Shown here: positions 22,190-34,440 of the stretch, in pieces | How the letters are laid out: the number at the start of each line of letters is the position of its first letter | Position numbering within the stretch: the stretch's first letter is position 1 | Assembly (NCBI GenBank): GCA_050084515.1 | Contig: CM114272.1 | Location: forward strand, 60,016,001 to 60,080,000 | Length of the DNA stretch: 64,000 bases | Origin: Blasia pusilla | Taxonomy: Eukaryota > Marchantiophyta > Marchantiopsida > Blasiales | Direction of reading: 5' to 3' | Made by a program: the position numbers and the translations under genes | Notes under the pieces: generated by a model | Database searches by the model: none | The model's input: the letters and a program-made list of their open reading frames with translations, nothing else | Told to the model about the DNA's origin: nothing

Positions 22190-23483
22190 TGAAACATCAA
22201 GCATTTGATGAAAATGAATATCATGCATAAATAATTAGGAAATGATAGTATCCTTAATAAAATATCCATAAAATCATACCTTTTTTAGTTGAAGAAAAAA
22301 AACCTTAAACATGAATAATTAGGCCTAGAGATATCATTGAGACAAAAAAGACAATAGAATATATATTCACGTTTAATGATGAGAAATAAATAAATCTTAA
22401 TGGTAGATTTATTTCTTATTTAAATATCATGAAAATTTTTGAATTATTAATTTATGTTTTTTTTGAAATGACTGAAATAAATCAATAACAATTTTATGTG
22501 AAGGGGCTAGAGCGTGAGCAAAATCTGCGCAGGAATGGAATGAAGAGATAGCAAAGCATATCAAGTCCAATGTCCGCAACCTGAGTTTAGAGTCAACACA
22601 CACGAAGGGAGAGTTACACGAGAGAGTACGTGGCAACCTAGAAGGGGGAGAGGGCTCAAGGTAACGGACCTGGGACGCCAACGAAGAGAGGCACATGGTA
22701 GAGAGCGGAAACTAGGAGGGTGGGGGGGCTCAAGTTTGGAGAGCATGCAACACATGCAACGCAATTGCAAGCGGCGGGAGAGAGGGAGAGAAGGGTATGT
22801 ACATTTGCTTTCTAAGAGTGAAAGGAGAGGGTTGGATCACGACGAAGTGCGAGTTGGGTGTATCTCGATCATATCAAAGTTGAAGAGCGGCATCCAAGGT
22901 GGTGATAGTTCTGCCTAACAGTTCAAGAGACATTGAACGAGAGTTAGAGAGTGTATGTGGGCAAGGTGGCTTAAAGAAGTAAGAGCTTCGACTTCCTAGC
23001 TAGGTCTGCGATCGACATGTTTGAGAAGGTGTTCAATTTGTAACAGTTCTCCTTTATGATTGGAAATGTCAAGCCAATGTGTGGGCTTGGTTTTATATAT
23101 TCTTCTAGAGAGAAAGAACGTAGGGCGGCACTAGGGAGAGAGCGGGATCGAAGGTGGGTGTGCGGACGTATTTCCAAGCTTAAGGAATGGTGATCAGAGG
23201 AAGGTGTAACTCCACAAGAAGACAGGTTTGTTCAAGTCTTCTCTGTGTCTCTCTCTGTGTCTCTCTCTCCCTCTCTCGTCCTATTTGCTAGATGCCCAAG
23301 AAATGCCAAGATATGGATTCTGGCCATGTCCACAACTCAAAGGAGAAGAGGTCGCGGAATGCCATCTCTCAGCTCCTGTAGGCTGAATGCCCAAGAAACG
23401 CAAGCTATGGAGGTCCAAATAAGATCTGGGAATTTTCATGTCATAATGCTCTTTGGTGATGGAGTGAGTAGCACATGAGTCCT
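22190..23483. other. no gene recognised; CT-rich microsatellite near 23240-23280
   Basis: AT-rich at first, then mixed composition. Short frames on both strands resemble nothing known. A TCTCTGTGTCTCTC microsatellite sits at about 23240-23280. Confidence 0.4.
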
Positions 23484-23935
23484 TAAGCTCTGGCTCTTCC
23501 TAGATTTGCAAGGAAATCTTGAGTTTTGTGGTGAGGGTGGGGGGGGGGGGAGTGAATGACCCATCTTATTGCATCTGATCGATCGAAATATTGGGTGGCC
23601 TATGATCAGCAAAGCTTTGGCTCTTGATGAAGCTGCTAGAAGATTTTCAAGTACTAATGGTCTTGGCTTACTGAATGAGTGGTCTCTAAGCACCAAAGCT
23701 TTGGCCCTTGCTGAATCTGCTAGGAGATTTTCAAGTGCCAATGCTCTTTGGTGATAGAGGGAATGAACCATAAATGCCAAAACTTTGGCTCTTCTTGAAT
23801 CGGCTCGGAAATTTTCATTTTACTCTTTGATAACAGAGTGAGTGGCCCATGAACGTTGAAGCTTAGGCTCTTATTGTATCTTCTAGGAAGTTTCCAAGTC
23901 CTTCTACGATTTGGTGACGGCTTTCCTGACAAATG
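23484..23935. repeat. degenerate 80-85 bp tandem repeat, four to five copies
   Basis: Each unit contains AAGCTTTGGCTCTTG, then GAA-CTGCTAGGA-ATTTTCAAGT and CTCTTTGGTGATAGAGTGAG. Starts lie near 23611, 23695, 23780 and 23860, with an older unit near 23484. A G run (about 23539-23552) interrupts the first part. Confidence 0.65.
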
Positions 23936-24419
23936 ACGAGAGTACGACTTTCTTATTGCTCTCAAGTTAGTGAGTTTGACTTGTAATCATTGTTGCACAT
24001 GCTCAGAGTATATGATCTGACACTGAATCTTGCTCCTTGGCCAACACGAACATTAAAGTGGGCTCAATTGTCTAGGATATAATTGGTGATTGAAGCGGGA
24101 ATCGTACTGGAAGCTCACTAGTATGAGCATGCCACAATAGAATGAGGCTCCTCGGTTGCTAGAGCAGCAGCAAGGACCTGAACACTCCATTGAACATTAC
24201 CTGGGGAAGAACTAACCGCATAGCTTCCTCCTTTCAACCCTACATAGCTCAACACCCAAAAAAAAATCGACCAAGCAATCCCACAATACTTATTTGTTCC
24301 ACATTCCACCTTCACTTTCAATCCCCAATTACGAGATGCCCGATTCTCTTCAATCCTAAGACTGCTTCTTTTGCATTTGACTCGAGAATTCTAGCACCAA
24401 AGCTAAGAAGCAAGTAGAC

Positions 24420-24632
24420 TTGGATATTCACACGAGTCATCAACTTCTCAAGAAGAAGTTGGATGTTATCATGCGTATGGTTTCCAAATTGGCTCAAAGT
24501 GGGATTGTAGCTACTTCCAATGTATCAATGGATGATGTATTTTTGGATAAGTCTTCAACTTTCAAAAGTAAGTCATCTTCTATGGCAACCCCTGCTTTCT
24601 CAGCAAGGCAAAAATCTGCAATCATTGTATAA
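24420..24632 (+). pseudogene. hypothetical exon, possibly of the CACTA gene
   Basis: An open stretch reads MDIHTSHQLLKKKLDVIMRM and continues Ser-rich to the stop at 24632. I do not recognise it. Its place upstream of the CACTA exon on the same strand is the only reason to link it. Further possible exons are near 24919-25245 (rich in Lys, with T-H-K-K-L-T-K-K) and 25551-25600. Confidence 0.25.
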
Positions 24633-25926
24633 TCAACTCATGATGAAATGATTTCTAAAGTAATCCTATTATTCCAGGACGCTATCAGGAAGAGCAAGAG
24701 CTTGTGGATACCTTTGAAACGGCTATTGAGCCCTAAAAGTCCCCTAAGAAAAGGAGGGCGAAATTTCCCATGAATGTTGGCTTTGAGTAGCAGACTACTT
24801 TAACGAGTGACGTGCTTTAATTGATCCTTATGTTCGTGTATTTGAGACACATTTAAGAACCTGTTGTAAAAATTGCTTAATAAATGTATTAATTTGGAAT
24901 TGCATAGGTATTGAAAAAGTGCATAGTGGAGATCATGCAAGCCAAGTGATCATTACGAGCTCTTCAAGTGTGATGATCAAAGGTACTTTGCTAAAGCCTC
25001 AAGGTGGTTTCAGGGCCCCGGAAAAAAAAGGCCATGGATTGTTAGACAAAACAAGAAAAAGATTTTTTCAGGAAAAAACTCACAAGAAACTCACAAAAAA
25101 ATCGAAGGATACTTCTTTGCCTTTACAAGCACTATGTGCTTCTTTGGCTTTCCGGGTCCTCTGGCTGGCGAGTAACTATATTCATTGTTTCAGGAAAGAG
25201 AAAAGGAAATTTTTGTTTATGCTGAGGATTCATATCTTATCTTAAGTAAGCCTAGAAAACATCTATTGCCATTTGTTGTCCTTACTCTAGCCTGAGTTAT
25301 GCAACCAAAGAGAAGATTAATCATCCATACCTAACCATGAATGAGAAAGCAAAATCCGCGACTAACATAGTTTCCCAAGGTGTATCTCTCAACCACTTCA
25401 CCTCTCTGTTATGATGTATTCTTCATTGATTTATTTACATGGACCTGTATGAATTGCAGATTAGATAAAATTCATTCTTTACAAGTGTTGAACTCTATAT
25501 TTTTTGCTGTTGATATATTTTGAGCTCTTTGTTGTATAGGTGAAGTAATAGTGGACATACTTTCTTCACCAAAGATTAAGAAGAAGGTGAGGGCAGCCAT
25601 CGAGATGGTTGGGAGTGTAGGTAGTATTTTAGAGTGTGACCTCAAAGTGCTCAAAAATAAGAAAAAAAGTATAAATAATAAAACTTCCCACTATTTGACA
25701 TTCCATTTTTTTTCCCATGGAAATGTAAAAATTGTGAATACACATTTGTGTTTCTATTCTTATGTTGCCTACCTCAACAAGTGGGGCTTTTCAACTTTTC
25801 AAAGAATTTACCAATAGGTGGATGGACCTTCACCAAGGTAATGAATATGTTTTAGTTTATTGATTTGTTCCAGTGTTGCTATGTTGACAAGTAACTTCCT
25901 GATTGAAATGGCTAGCTTGTATACAG

Positions 25927-26188
25927 TTGCGACTAGGAGATGAAGTACATCTTACACAACCAAAACTCAACCGAAAATTTTGGGCCATAGAGTAGTTTCA
26001 GGCTTGATTGGGCACGAAAAGTTCCATGGAAAGGATATTGGCCCTAGTTGGTTAGAGTGGACTTGAAGGATAGGATGCAACCTAATTAGTAACTATGGGA
26101 GTCAAAGACAATGGATGAACCTGCTCAACTCACACTTGGAGATGCAGTTGGAAGTTTGATTATTTGGGCGAAGTTGAACTTAAAGAAG
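25927..26188 (+). pseudogene. CACTA accessory-protein exon (DUF8039-like domain), decayed
   Basis: After a TGTATACAG acceptor the exon reads LRLGDEVHLTQPKLNR. After stops and a frame change it gives L-V-R-V-D-L-K and then MDEPAQLTLGDAVGSLIIWA. The exon at 63089-63352 has the matching LRIGDHVLLTKPKLRR, VVRVDLNEVF and IDEPAQETFGDAFGSSMLWP. The pattern V-R-V-x-V, then L-x-D-A-x-G-S-x-x-x-W-P, is that of a domain common in plant CACTA-related proteins. This copy has three or more stops and one frameshift. Confidence 0.6.
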
Positions 26189-26339
26189 CTCGTGTATTAG
26201 GATTTTTGCTACTTGTGATTTTGAGATGATCTTGTTTCAAGAATGTAACATTGGATTCACTCATTTGTTCTTGCTGTTTTTTTATATTCTAAAAAACTTG
26301 ACTATGGTACATAAAGACTCTTCTATTTTGTGGTAGTAT

Positions 26340-27277
26340 CAACTAGATAATGACTAGATGATAGCTGCGTCTTCAATAATAAGAAACAATCCCTAACATA
26401 GACTTACATAAATTATCTAATTGGACAATGACTCAATAATAAACCATACAGGCCAGCACTATTCTGTGCAGTCATAAACTATGTTTGGTGCATTCATAAA
26501 CTATGTTTAGTGTATATAATGATAAATAATGACTCATGGAGTCATCTACAAGACTAAAATAGTCCAAGCAAGAACTCAAATTGGCATGTCGTGACCAAAC
26601 ACAATAATTAATATGTCTGACATAGTCGTGTAAACAACAACTGCAGTAATTTGAAATGACTCATAACTAATGATTTCAAAAAATTTAAAATGAATTACTA
26701 CCTAAGTCATTCTATATGACTAGCCAAGTCATTTCCTACATCTCTGGCTCATCCAGTCGTGTTAAATGACTCACTTAATCATAAATACAAGTAACTTAAA
26801 TAACTCGGCCATTAAAGCCATGTGTCGAAAAATAATTTAATGATATTATTAAATGAAAAAATTCATGATTATTTATTTAAAATTATTCATTAATATTTTG
26901 TGACACGTGGTCATATGTGATACGGATGTTCAAATCCTACTCATTATGCTACGTCATTTGATGATTTGTAAAGTGGATTTATGAGTAAGCTATTTCATAC
27001 ACGTGTGAGTCTAAGAGGCAAAACAAAAATATTCTTGTCATGTCATGTAATGACGTGGCACTATGACAACGCCCTCTCGTGTGATATCCTAGTCATAAAT
27101 CAATGACTGAGTAAGTAATGAGTCAGTCATTACCTTCCGGGTAGTCTGAGTCATTTCCAATAAATGACTTGGTTTATATGATTCTATTGGTTATGAGTCA
27201 TTGTGAGTCATTTACCATGAAGAATGACTCGACCTAGTCATATATTACAATCAAATAAACCAAGATTTCTTCTAGTG
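26340..27277. repeat. CACTA subterminal repeats and right terminus
   Basis: Dense ATGACT, AGTCAT and TGACTCA words in both orientations fill this stretch. It ends in AAGATTTCTTCTAGTG (to 27277). Short subterminal repeats near CACTA ends are known binding sites for the element's own protein in En/Spm, so the same role is inferred. Confidence 0.6.
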
Positions 27278-27289
27278 AAAAATTAATCT

Positions 27290-29240
27290 AAGTTGATCTT
27301 GTGTTTAATCAGAGTCTAAGCCAATTTTTTTAGCATATCCTTTGCTACTCATCATGCTAATATTGTAATCAAAATTCTACATCTTGAGCAGCTATTCCTA
27401 TCGAACGTCCTCTTGGCCTTATCATGGAAGATTAACCAGACCCTTAGTTTTTTTCTTTGAAGATTATGAGCTCTTCATCCCATATACTCTTTAAGAGGTA
27501 ATTCAAAAGCTGGAGTGGACTCTCACTCTAGTTTATGAATTTAATCTTAAAGAATTCTATACATAAAGTTTAACTCCTTTATGTGTAGAATCTTCACCAT
27601 GTTTGCATGATGAAGAGCTCTAGAGCCATCAAGCATAAATCTTTGCACAAGATGTCAATGACATACCATATTTTATGGTATGATATTCTATAATGGAAAT
27701 GTAATGAGGACTAGAATCCACTTCTCCATTGTGTTTTGGGACATATAATGACTGCATTATTATGTGACACTGTCTTCTATCTTAAGCTTCAAGTTGATGG
27801 AATGGGTTGTGGTATCAATATTATAAACCATAGGCTTCCAAAATTGTGAGAGTTGGTCGTCTCTCTTGGTTCTCAGCTGATATTTTTGGATCATCCCTTC
27901 CTAGGTTCTAAATTTATTCACTACGCATGCTAAGAAATAGTAACCAAATGTGTTTTCCTACATCGTGACGCCATTTAATCGATTATTATATCACTCCTAC
28001 TAAAAACTTCTTAGAAAAAGAATTATAACATGAATAACCTTTAGAATCTATAGGATAACCCAAGAAGTTATATTTTGATATTTTTCTATCTTTGGGTGGT
28101 AGCCTTGATGGTAAGTCTTTTGAGAATATGTCTTTATATTCCTCTAATACTTCTCTCAACTCTTTTGGTACCTCTTAGTATTTTTGTCAAACCACCAATA
28201 TCTCATATTAAACCAAAGAAACATCCATCTTGATGTTTGATGGCAGTTTTTCTTAGTACATATACGGATAGAGTTCTAGGATGCGATCTAACTCTATCTT
28301 CATAAAGTTTCCACTCTCCAATCTTCACAATTTTTTTCTCCAATCTACTTTTGGATTGTATTGTTCCATCCAAGGCATCCCCAAGATAACATTATAACGT
28401 GCTAATCCAATGACCATCAACTCCAACTCTTCATGATACTTTCCTATCTATCCTCAACTCTACACTTTGAGGAAGCTTCTTAATCCTTTCTATTTTCTCG
28501 TTTGACAACTCCACCTCTTCGTTTTGATCCCTCTCTAAAGCTAAGCCCGACTTCATAGTTATGGCTCTTGAAAGGAAGTTTTTTGTTGCATTAGGATCAA
28601 TCAACACTCTAACATGGGATCCTTCTACTTCCCCATCTATGACAATCAGACAAATTTCTCCTCTTTCTCCAAACCATTTACCTCCATATATTTGTGTCAA
28701 TTCTCGTACTTTCTCCTTTTTGTAGAACCAATATATCCGCGAGGTAAGATTACTGGTGGTTGGCGTTTCTCTAAGGTCCCCTTTCTTCGTCATCTTCATG
28801 CATATTTCCTCCTTCAAGATGATTAAAAGGCTCACGATATGGCCTATTTTCAAGCCTACAAAAGTGATAATTCATGACTATATCACCATATCAGATTCTA
28901 CCATACTCAAAAAGTTGGCGTATATCTCTTCGGACTTCAAATTCTCTCCCTCCTCTAGGAACCCAAGCTTGTCAGTTTGAGGAGCGATCCCTTGTATGTT
29001 GGGATTCCAATTCCCTCTCTATTGGCACTCTTTCATGTAGAAATGAAAAATTAGGAATAACTCCGGCTCTCGGGGCTCCATGATCTATCCATTACTTGCA
29101 AAATAGACCTTCCTTCTTATTCTACTTGTAACTCAATAAGTGTTATCCTCTAATAAGTCTATCTAACTCTCAACAATGTATCATTGTTTGGTTATTCTTC
29201 CAAGAGGGGTGATCCACTCTCGTTGGAAAAGAAACCTTGA
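27290..29240 (-). pseudogene. Ty3/gypsy gag-protease-pol remnant
   Basis: The clearest part, on the minus strand at 28853-28431, holds an aspartic-protease core: VRVLIDPNATKNFLSRAITM, where the usual D-S-G-A-T reads D-P-N-A-T. Downstream comes Y-N-V-I-L-G-M-P-W-M-E-Q-Y-N-P-K-V-D-W, the conserved link between protease and reverse transcriptase in gypsy elements. Stops and frame changes then blur the rest, and reverse transcriptase cannot be read. Upstream (29100-28860) is probably the gag end. The order and strand agree with the LTR and primer site at 29235-29589. Confidence 0.65.
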
Positions 29241-29249
29241 TTTGATACC
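29235..29249 (-). promoter_or_regulatory. gypsy primer-binding site
   Basis: The minus strand reads TGGTATCAAATCAAGG one base after the LTR end. The first eight bases match the 3' end of initiator Met-tRNA. Confidence 0.6.
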
Positions 29250-29250
29250 A

Positions 29251-29589
29251 TTGTAACTCTCAAGCTCATAAGACCACTCTAGTGTTGCTCAAAGAAAAAA
29301 TATCCCTTGAGGCCTCTCCTCTTCCTTTAAATACTTAGACATAGGTACAATAAAGATAAATGATCCATATCCATCCTTAAACCATGTGTCATATTCTCAT
29401 AATATAAGAGAATCTTCTTTGGATTCTAATGTCCCTATCTAATCTTATAATACCTACTCCAATCTCATCTTGATCTTACTTTTCACCTCTCTCATCTCTA
29501 TCTCATGTTATTTTTCCTTTCTCTTTTTGGCCGATTCTTTCCAACTTCTAAACATCATGTTGTAGAATCTAACTTAACTATGACTAACA
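29251..29589 (-). repeat. gypsy 5' LTR (339 bp)
   Basis: TG...CA limits (TGTAACTCTC ... TGACTAACA on the plus strand) lie directly next to the primer site, and the gag-pol remnant continues on the other side. A TATA-like CTTTAAATACT lies inside. No partner LTR was found, so the element has lost its 3' end. Confidence 0.6.
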
Positions 29590-30147
29590 AAGGATGGTTA
29601 AAATTATCCGTATAACTTGCGGGATAAGGTGATCGACCACATAACGATATTGTGACGACATTGGCAACATTCATAAGTGCTATTAGTTGGCCAAGAGAGT
29701 TATTGTAGGAGCAAGCACATGCAAAAGACTTCATGATGGCGGATAGTCTCATGAAGAGATATGCCATGGTGGGTGTCTCTTCCTATGTTGTTGAGACCTC
29801 TTCATTGATGTGGAATACAAGTTGTGAGTTATAGAGGAGTGCACACGACCTTGTGAGGCGAGTGTAGAGTTGTGACTTCATCCCTGAGCACACAAAGCTC
29901 GGCAAGCAAGCTCTAGCAAGATCCAACGATCGGCAAGTAAGCTCTAGTAAGGCAAGGAGGCACAAATTTAAGTAAGGCAAGGAGGCAAAAATTTAAGTAA
30001 GGTAGGGAGATGCACATTCAAGGAGGAAACATTCTTCACTATCATCTCTAAAGGAGCAAAGGCAAGGTAAGGAGGCGCAAACGAGTAAGGCATAAGGACT
30101 CTAGTTCCCATGCACTCACTCAGAGGACGCTGGTTCCAACTAGGGAA
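29590..30147. other. no gene recognised; short GGCAAGGAGGCA repeats
   Basis: Non-coding. Near 29950-30015 the phrase AAGGCAAGGAGGCACAAATT is repeated with small changes, giving a minor microsatellite-like stretch. Confidence 0.4.
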
Positions 30148-30375
30148 GGGAAAGGGGGGCGAGGAAGGGAAGGAAGGTAGGTGAATTAAATAAAAGAACA
30201 CCATACAAGGGTAATGGCAAAGAAAGGGAAAGGAAGAGGAAGAGGGAGGGAGAGGGAAAGGGGGCCGAGGAAGGGAAGGAAGGTAGGTGAAATTAAATAA
30301 AAGAACACCATAGAAGGTAAATGGTTCAAATGGGAAAGAAAGGGAAAGGAAGAGGAGGAGGGAGGGAGAGGGAAA
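30148..30375. repeat. 106-bp tandem duplication, purine-rich
   Basis: GAGGAAGGGAAGGAAGGTAG occurs at 30161 and 30267. The stretch that follows (AAATAAAAGAACACCATA, then GAAAGGGAAAGGAAGAGG) is repeated with few changes. The purine-rich strand is almost free of pyrimidines for long runs. Confidence 0.8.
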
Positions 30376-30482
30376 GGGAAGTGAAGTGAAAACTTAGGCT
30401 ACACAAAAGAATGATGGAGGAAAGAGAAAGAAAGGAAAGGCATGGAGTTCCATTCACTAAGGGAACAAAATGTTCATTGGTA

Positions 30483-31480
30483 TTTTTAAATCCATTTTTG
30501 AAGCTCAAAATTGTTGGGAAAAAAGTGATCTTGGCTCTCAGTATTGAGTTCCATCTTCGAAAAAAGTTTGAAGATTTATGTTTGACCAGGGATGAATTTC
30601 TTCCAAAATGAAGCATCGAGACAAAGAACTACGATCTTCCACCTTCCTTTCTTCTTGGTGGTGTTAATATTTCCTTTGGTTCTAGCTTTTAGACTCTTCC
30701 AACCGTTTGATGAAGCTTAAACTCTACTTGCATAGGTATATCACTCTTTAAAATCACTTCAATGGTTCCGATCTTTCTTTTTTGGTTCGACTTTGGAATT
30801 GAAACTGCCGTTTATTGGCATCATCTTCCGTTTTTTACTCCCCCTAGAGATGCAATAACCTTGATAACATTCACCAAGCCTACAACCCTAGTTTCAAATT
30901 CCCTGGAAAGTTTGAGGCTTTTTGAGTTATGAAGCCTTCACCTATGCCTTTTCTAATGCCTATTTTCCGTTTGCGCTCACATCTAAATTTTATTGTATCT
31001 TCCCACCATTGGATAGCCTTGGGACTTTGATGGGTGGTGTAAAAAATTCCTCTAAAGAGACTGGACGGTTTCAAATTTGTCAAACGGGCACATAACAAGT
31101 GATGACAATTCATTTTCTTTATTTCATCATGCATTTTTAAATCCATCCTCAAAGCTCAAAATACTTGGAAAAAAAATGATCTTGGCTCTCGGCACCAAGT
31201 TCCATCTTCTAAAAGAGTTTCAAGATTTATGAATGACGAGGTTGAAGTTTTTCGAAAATGAAGCATCGAAATGAAAAGCTATGGTCTTCCAACTTTTTTT
31301 CTTGTTGATGGTGTTAATATTTCCTTTGGTTCTAGTTTTCAAACATTTCCAACCGTTGGATGAAGCTTAAACTATGCTTGCATTCATAGATTCCCCTTTA
31401 AAATCACTTTAACGGTTTTGATCTCGCTTTCCCATTTCTTATTTGGAATTAAAAATACCATTCATCGACACCACCATCAG
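30483..31480. repeat. 651-bp tandem duplication
   Basis: The segment starting TTTTTAAATCCAT at 30483 begins again at 31134. Both carry AAGCTCAAAA, GATCTTGGCTCTC, GTTCCATCTTC and ATGAAGCATCGA, then GGTGTTAATATTTCCTTTGG and CCAACCGTTGGATGAAGCTT. The second copy is cut short near 31480. Parts resemble the 352-bp repeat at 47100. Confidence 0.75.
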
Positions 31481-33699
31481 ATGCTAAATAGCAAGATTTG
31501 AGACATGCAAGACATAAACGGCAGTTGGGCTATGAGTAATAAGCAAGGGGAAAGGGCAGATGTTGGGAAAATTGGGGTTCCCTTGGAGAATCCAAAAGTA
31601 TCTACAGGGAAGAATCTCACTCTTCTTACCCATGCAAATCTTGGAACAAGGGGTTAATCATGTTTTGTATTTGGGCCATATTTCTTGTTTAAGGTAATGA
31701 ACTGTTCGAGATGTATCTTGATCGAGGATTAATTGATGTGCTCTATTTTGGGTAAAAAGTGGATGGAGAATGGTTGAGATTCCATCAATAGCCTAAACCC
31801 ACGATTGATAGCACATCCCACTTTGAGTTACATGATTGAAAGATGCTCTGATTCTATCACACACCATGTATTTAGCGAAAAATTGGTTTTACATTTTTTT
31901 GAATGCTATATCACCAATATTTATCTAGAGCAAGTTATATCTCCATTTTATTTTAAAGTATTGTAACTCCTCGTAATTATGTTGCACCAATCATAATCTC
32001 TAAGAATGATTAAGTACCACCAAGGTTTCGTATTAACTTAATCTTCCATAATTTTTTTGGAAAAATTCCCAAAGATTAAATCATCCCATCATTGCTATGG
32101 CATCTATTTTTCACCTACATAAAAATGTAAGAAAAATTGAACATTCCATAGTTTAGACCAAAAATTCCCAAATTCTCCATACCAAAAATTGAATCCAAAA
32201 TATCATGTTAAATCCCACGCACTACTTGTACTTTTTCATTGTTCCAAACTCATAAAACATATGTCCCCTTTCACTTGAACTATGTGGCTTGTGGAAGGAT
32301 CATACAAGTAGCACCTACTATGCTTACTATATTGTTAGAGCATATGTAGGAACTTTTAGACTGCATTATCCTCATGTATATCTCCTTACCTTGTTGGTTC
32401 CTCATTGTCTTCTAGACCTAAGGACTCTTAATCTGACTTTGATGTAAAAGTCATGGTTACGTAACTCTCCATGGCCAAAAGTTTCAAATAAAAAATCCTT
32501 ATCACTCTTACTTTGCCAACAAATTCTAGTTGCATCTTGTTACTCAATCAATGCCATGAGTTATAACTCAACTCATCAAAGTCTTCGTCGAGTCTCCTAG
32601 ATTGATGTACACCTTGCGGATCACACTTCTAATATAATAGAGCCTATTCGACAAACTTCCTTGTAAGAATGTAAGAATCCATCAACTAATTTAGTGGTTG
32701 GTGCTCAATAATGAGAGTAAAGGGGTTTTCGAACATATGACACTTCGAGAAACTATCCATAACCTAACCTATAAATTAGAGGACAAGCCACACCTCTCCT
32801 GAATTGGCAAGGAGTGCCATAATTCTTCCACCTTATGAAAATAGGTTTAGAATGAACTCTCCATGCTCTCTCTCTTTTATACCCATGTGGGTGGTTGAAA
32901 TCAAATCCAAAGTAAATAACTTATCCAAAATGATAAATTTGAGTTGGGCAAGGTTAAAACCTCTCCACCACATAATAAAAATCTTATCCAAAATAAATAA
33001 GTTCATGACTCACTCACCCACTTAGATTTTTTTGCCTCCTTTAAAAATGAATGGACCAATGAAGCCATCGCATTTCTCATAACAAATATATGACAAATCT
33101 GAATATATCAAAACCTCATAATAATTTTCTTCCCCCATCCACTACGTACAGTACCTACTCTACACGATGCATATGGTTTTCTCTCCTGTGTACGCGACCG
33201 AACCATCGAAGAAGAAGACGTAGTTCAATTCAACTTTGTTACTAATTACTAATCAACTTCGAGACGACACTTCGGTTTTAGGGTTACGTACAAGTATTGA
33301 CCCATAAGACTCGAAACCCACTTATTCTCGAGGATAAATTTATTGCGCTATTACATTTAATTGTAAATGACTTGCAGAGCGCTCGCCAATGGTTGATGTC
33401 CTCTGACGCAGAGTTAGCGTGTGAGAACGTTTACCCTAAACCCCTAACGTAGTTCATTCAGGAGAAAGTGGTGTACACTCTCGTGGATGGACTACCTACG
33501 AACACTACCGGGAAGTTGGGGATCACGGTCCGGGTAGTTTTCCCGGTACTGCTGGGGTGTGTAGGAAACCTTAATACGAAATACGAATTTTAAAAAGTTT
33601 TCTCAATTTCCAATTGGATATTTGCTACGAAAGGAGCCATATACAGTCGCGTTTAGCCGGGGGTAGGGAAATGGAAACGGAAATTCAGTAAGCCCGGTT
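31481..33699. other. no gene recognised
   Basis: About 2.2 kb. The left 1.6 kb is AT-rich. From about 33150 CpG becomes frequent and the sequence looks different, which may mark the start of non-transposon DNA. No domain could be read. Confidence 0.4.
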
Positions 33700-34440
33700 C
33701 TCCCAGGACGTTGTTGGTGACAAGGAACCTCGAACTATCCTCCACCCGGGAGGACTAGGAGGTGACCATCGTCGCTTGGGTTGAGTCCGAAGTCTCACGG
33801 CGTTGTCGGATAAAATAAGGGGAATAGGGAGCAAGGTATATAAATATAAGAAACTTCTCGTGTTAGACCGTCGGGAGAGTTGTTCCCTTGTGCGTAGCGG
33901 TCTCCGAGTTTGGATTGTATGAACGCCGCCCCGACCCTTAGCCCAGTAGACCTCTGAGAGTGGGTTTGAGCACTGAGCACACCCATCGCCCATGTGGGAC
34001 CTTGACCTACCATCCTAGTCTGGAGGACTAGAGTCTTGAGTGACCATCTTAGTTTGGGTTGGGGCTTGAGGTCTCATGGTGTTGTCGATTAAAATAAGGG
34101 GAATAGAGAGGACGGATAAGAAAACATTCTCGGCCTTGCTCGTTGGACCGTCTACGTTTTGGAATTTTCTATCGACATTCTTCTTGCCCTAGTCGTAGTG
34201 GTCTCCGACTTTGGAATGTGAGAACCGCCCTCAAATTCGATCGAGAGTGTTCTTCCCTCGTGCGTATCGGTCTCCGAGTTTGGATTGTGGAGCGATCGAA
34301 CGCTGTCCCGAACCTTGGCCCAGTTGATCTCCGAGAGTGGGGTGAACGCACCCTATCACCCGCCGATTTGCCGAACTTGATGGCGAGTCTCGCGGTGTTG
34401 TCGGATAGAATAGGGAGGAAGGATCTTGCATAACGGTCAC
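33700..34440. repeat. degenerate tandem repeat of about 280-315 bp
   Basis: GTGTTGTCGGATAAAATAAG or a close variant occurs near 33803, 34079 and 34395. GGTCTCCGAGTTTGGATTGT is near 33900 and 34270, and CCTTAGCCCAGTAGACCTC has a counterpart near 34310. It is CpG-rich, unlike the other repeats in the window. A TATATAAATAT stands at 33838. Confidence 0.6.

Larger units (their letters stand above)
24100..27277 (+). mobile_element. CACTA-like transposon, copy 1 (right part)
   Basis: A coding exon at 25927-26188, homologous to one in the element at the right edge of the window, is followed by a long block of ATGACT/AGTCAT words. The block ends in TTTCTTCTAGTG at 27277, the inverse of the CACTAGAAGAAA start at 62041. 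The plus-strand gene reads toward the terminus, mirroring copy 2. The left limit is unknown; 24100 is only where possible exons begin. CACTA elements move by cut-and-paste through a DDE transposase, which is not seen here. Confidence 0.6.
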
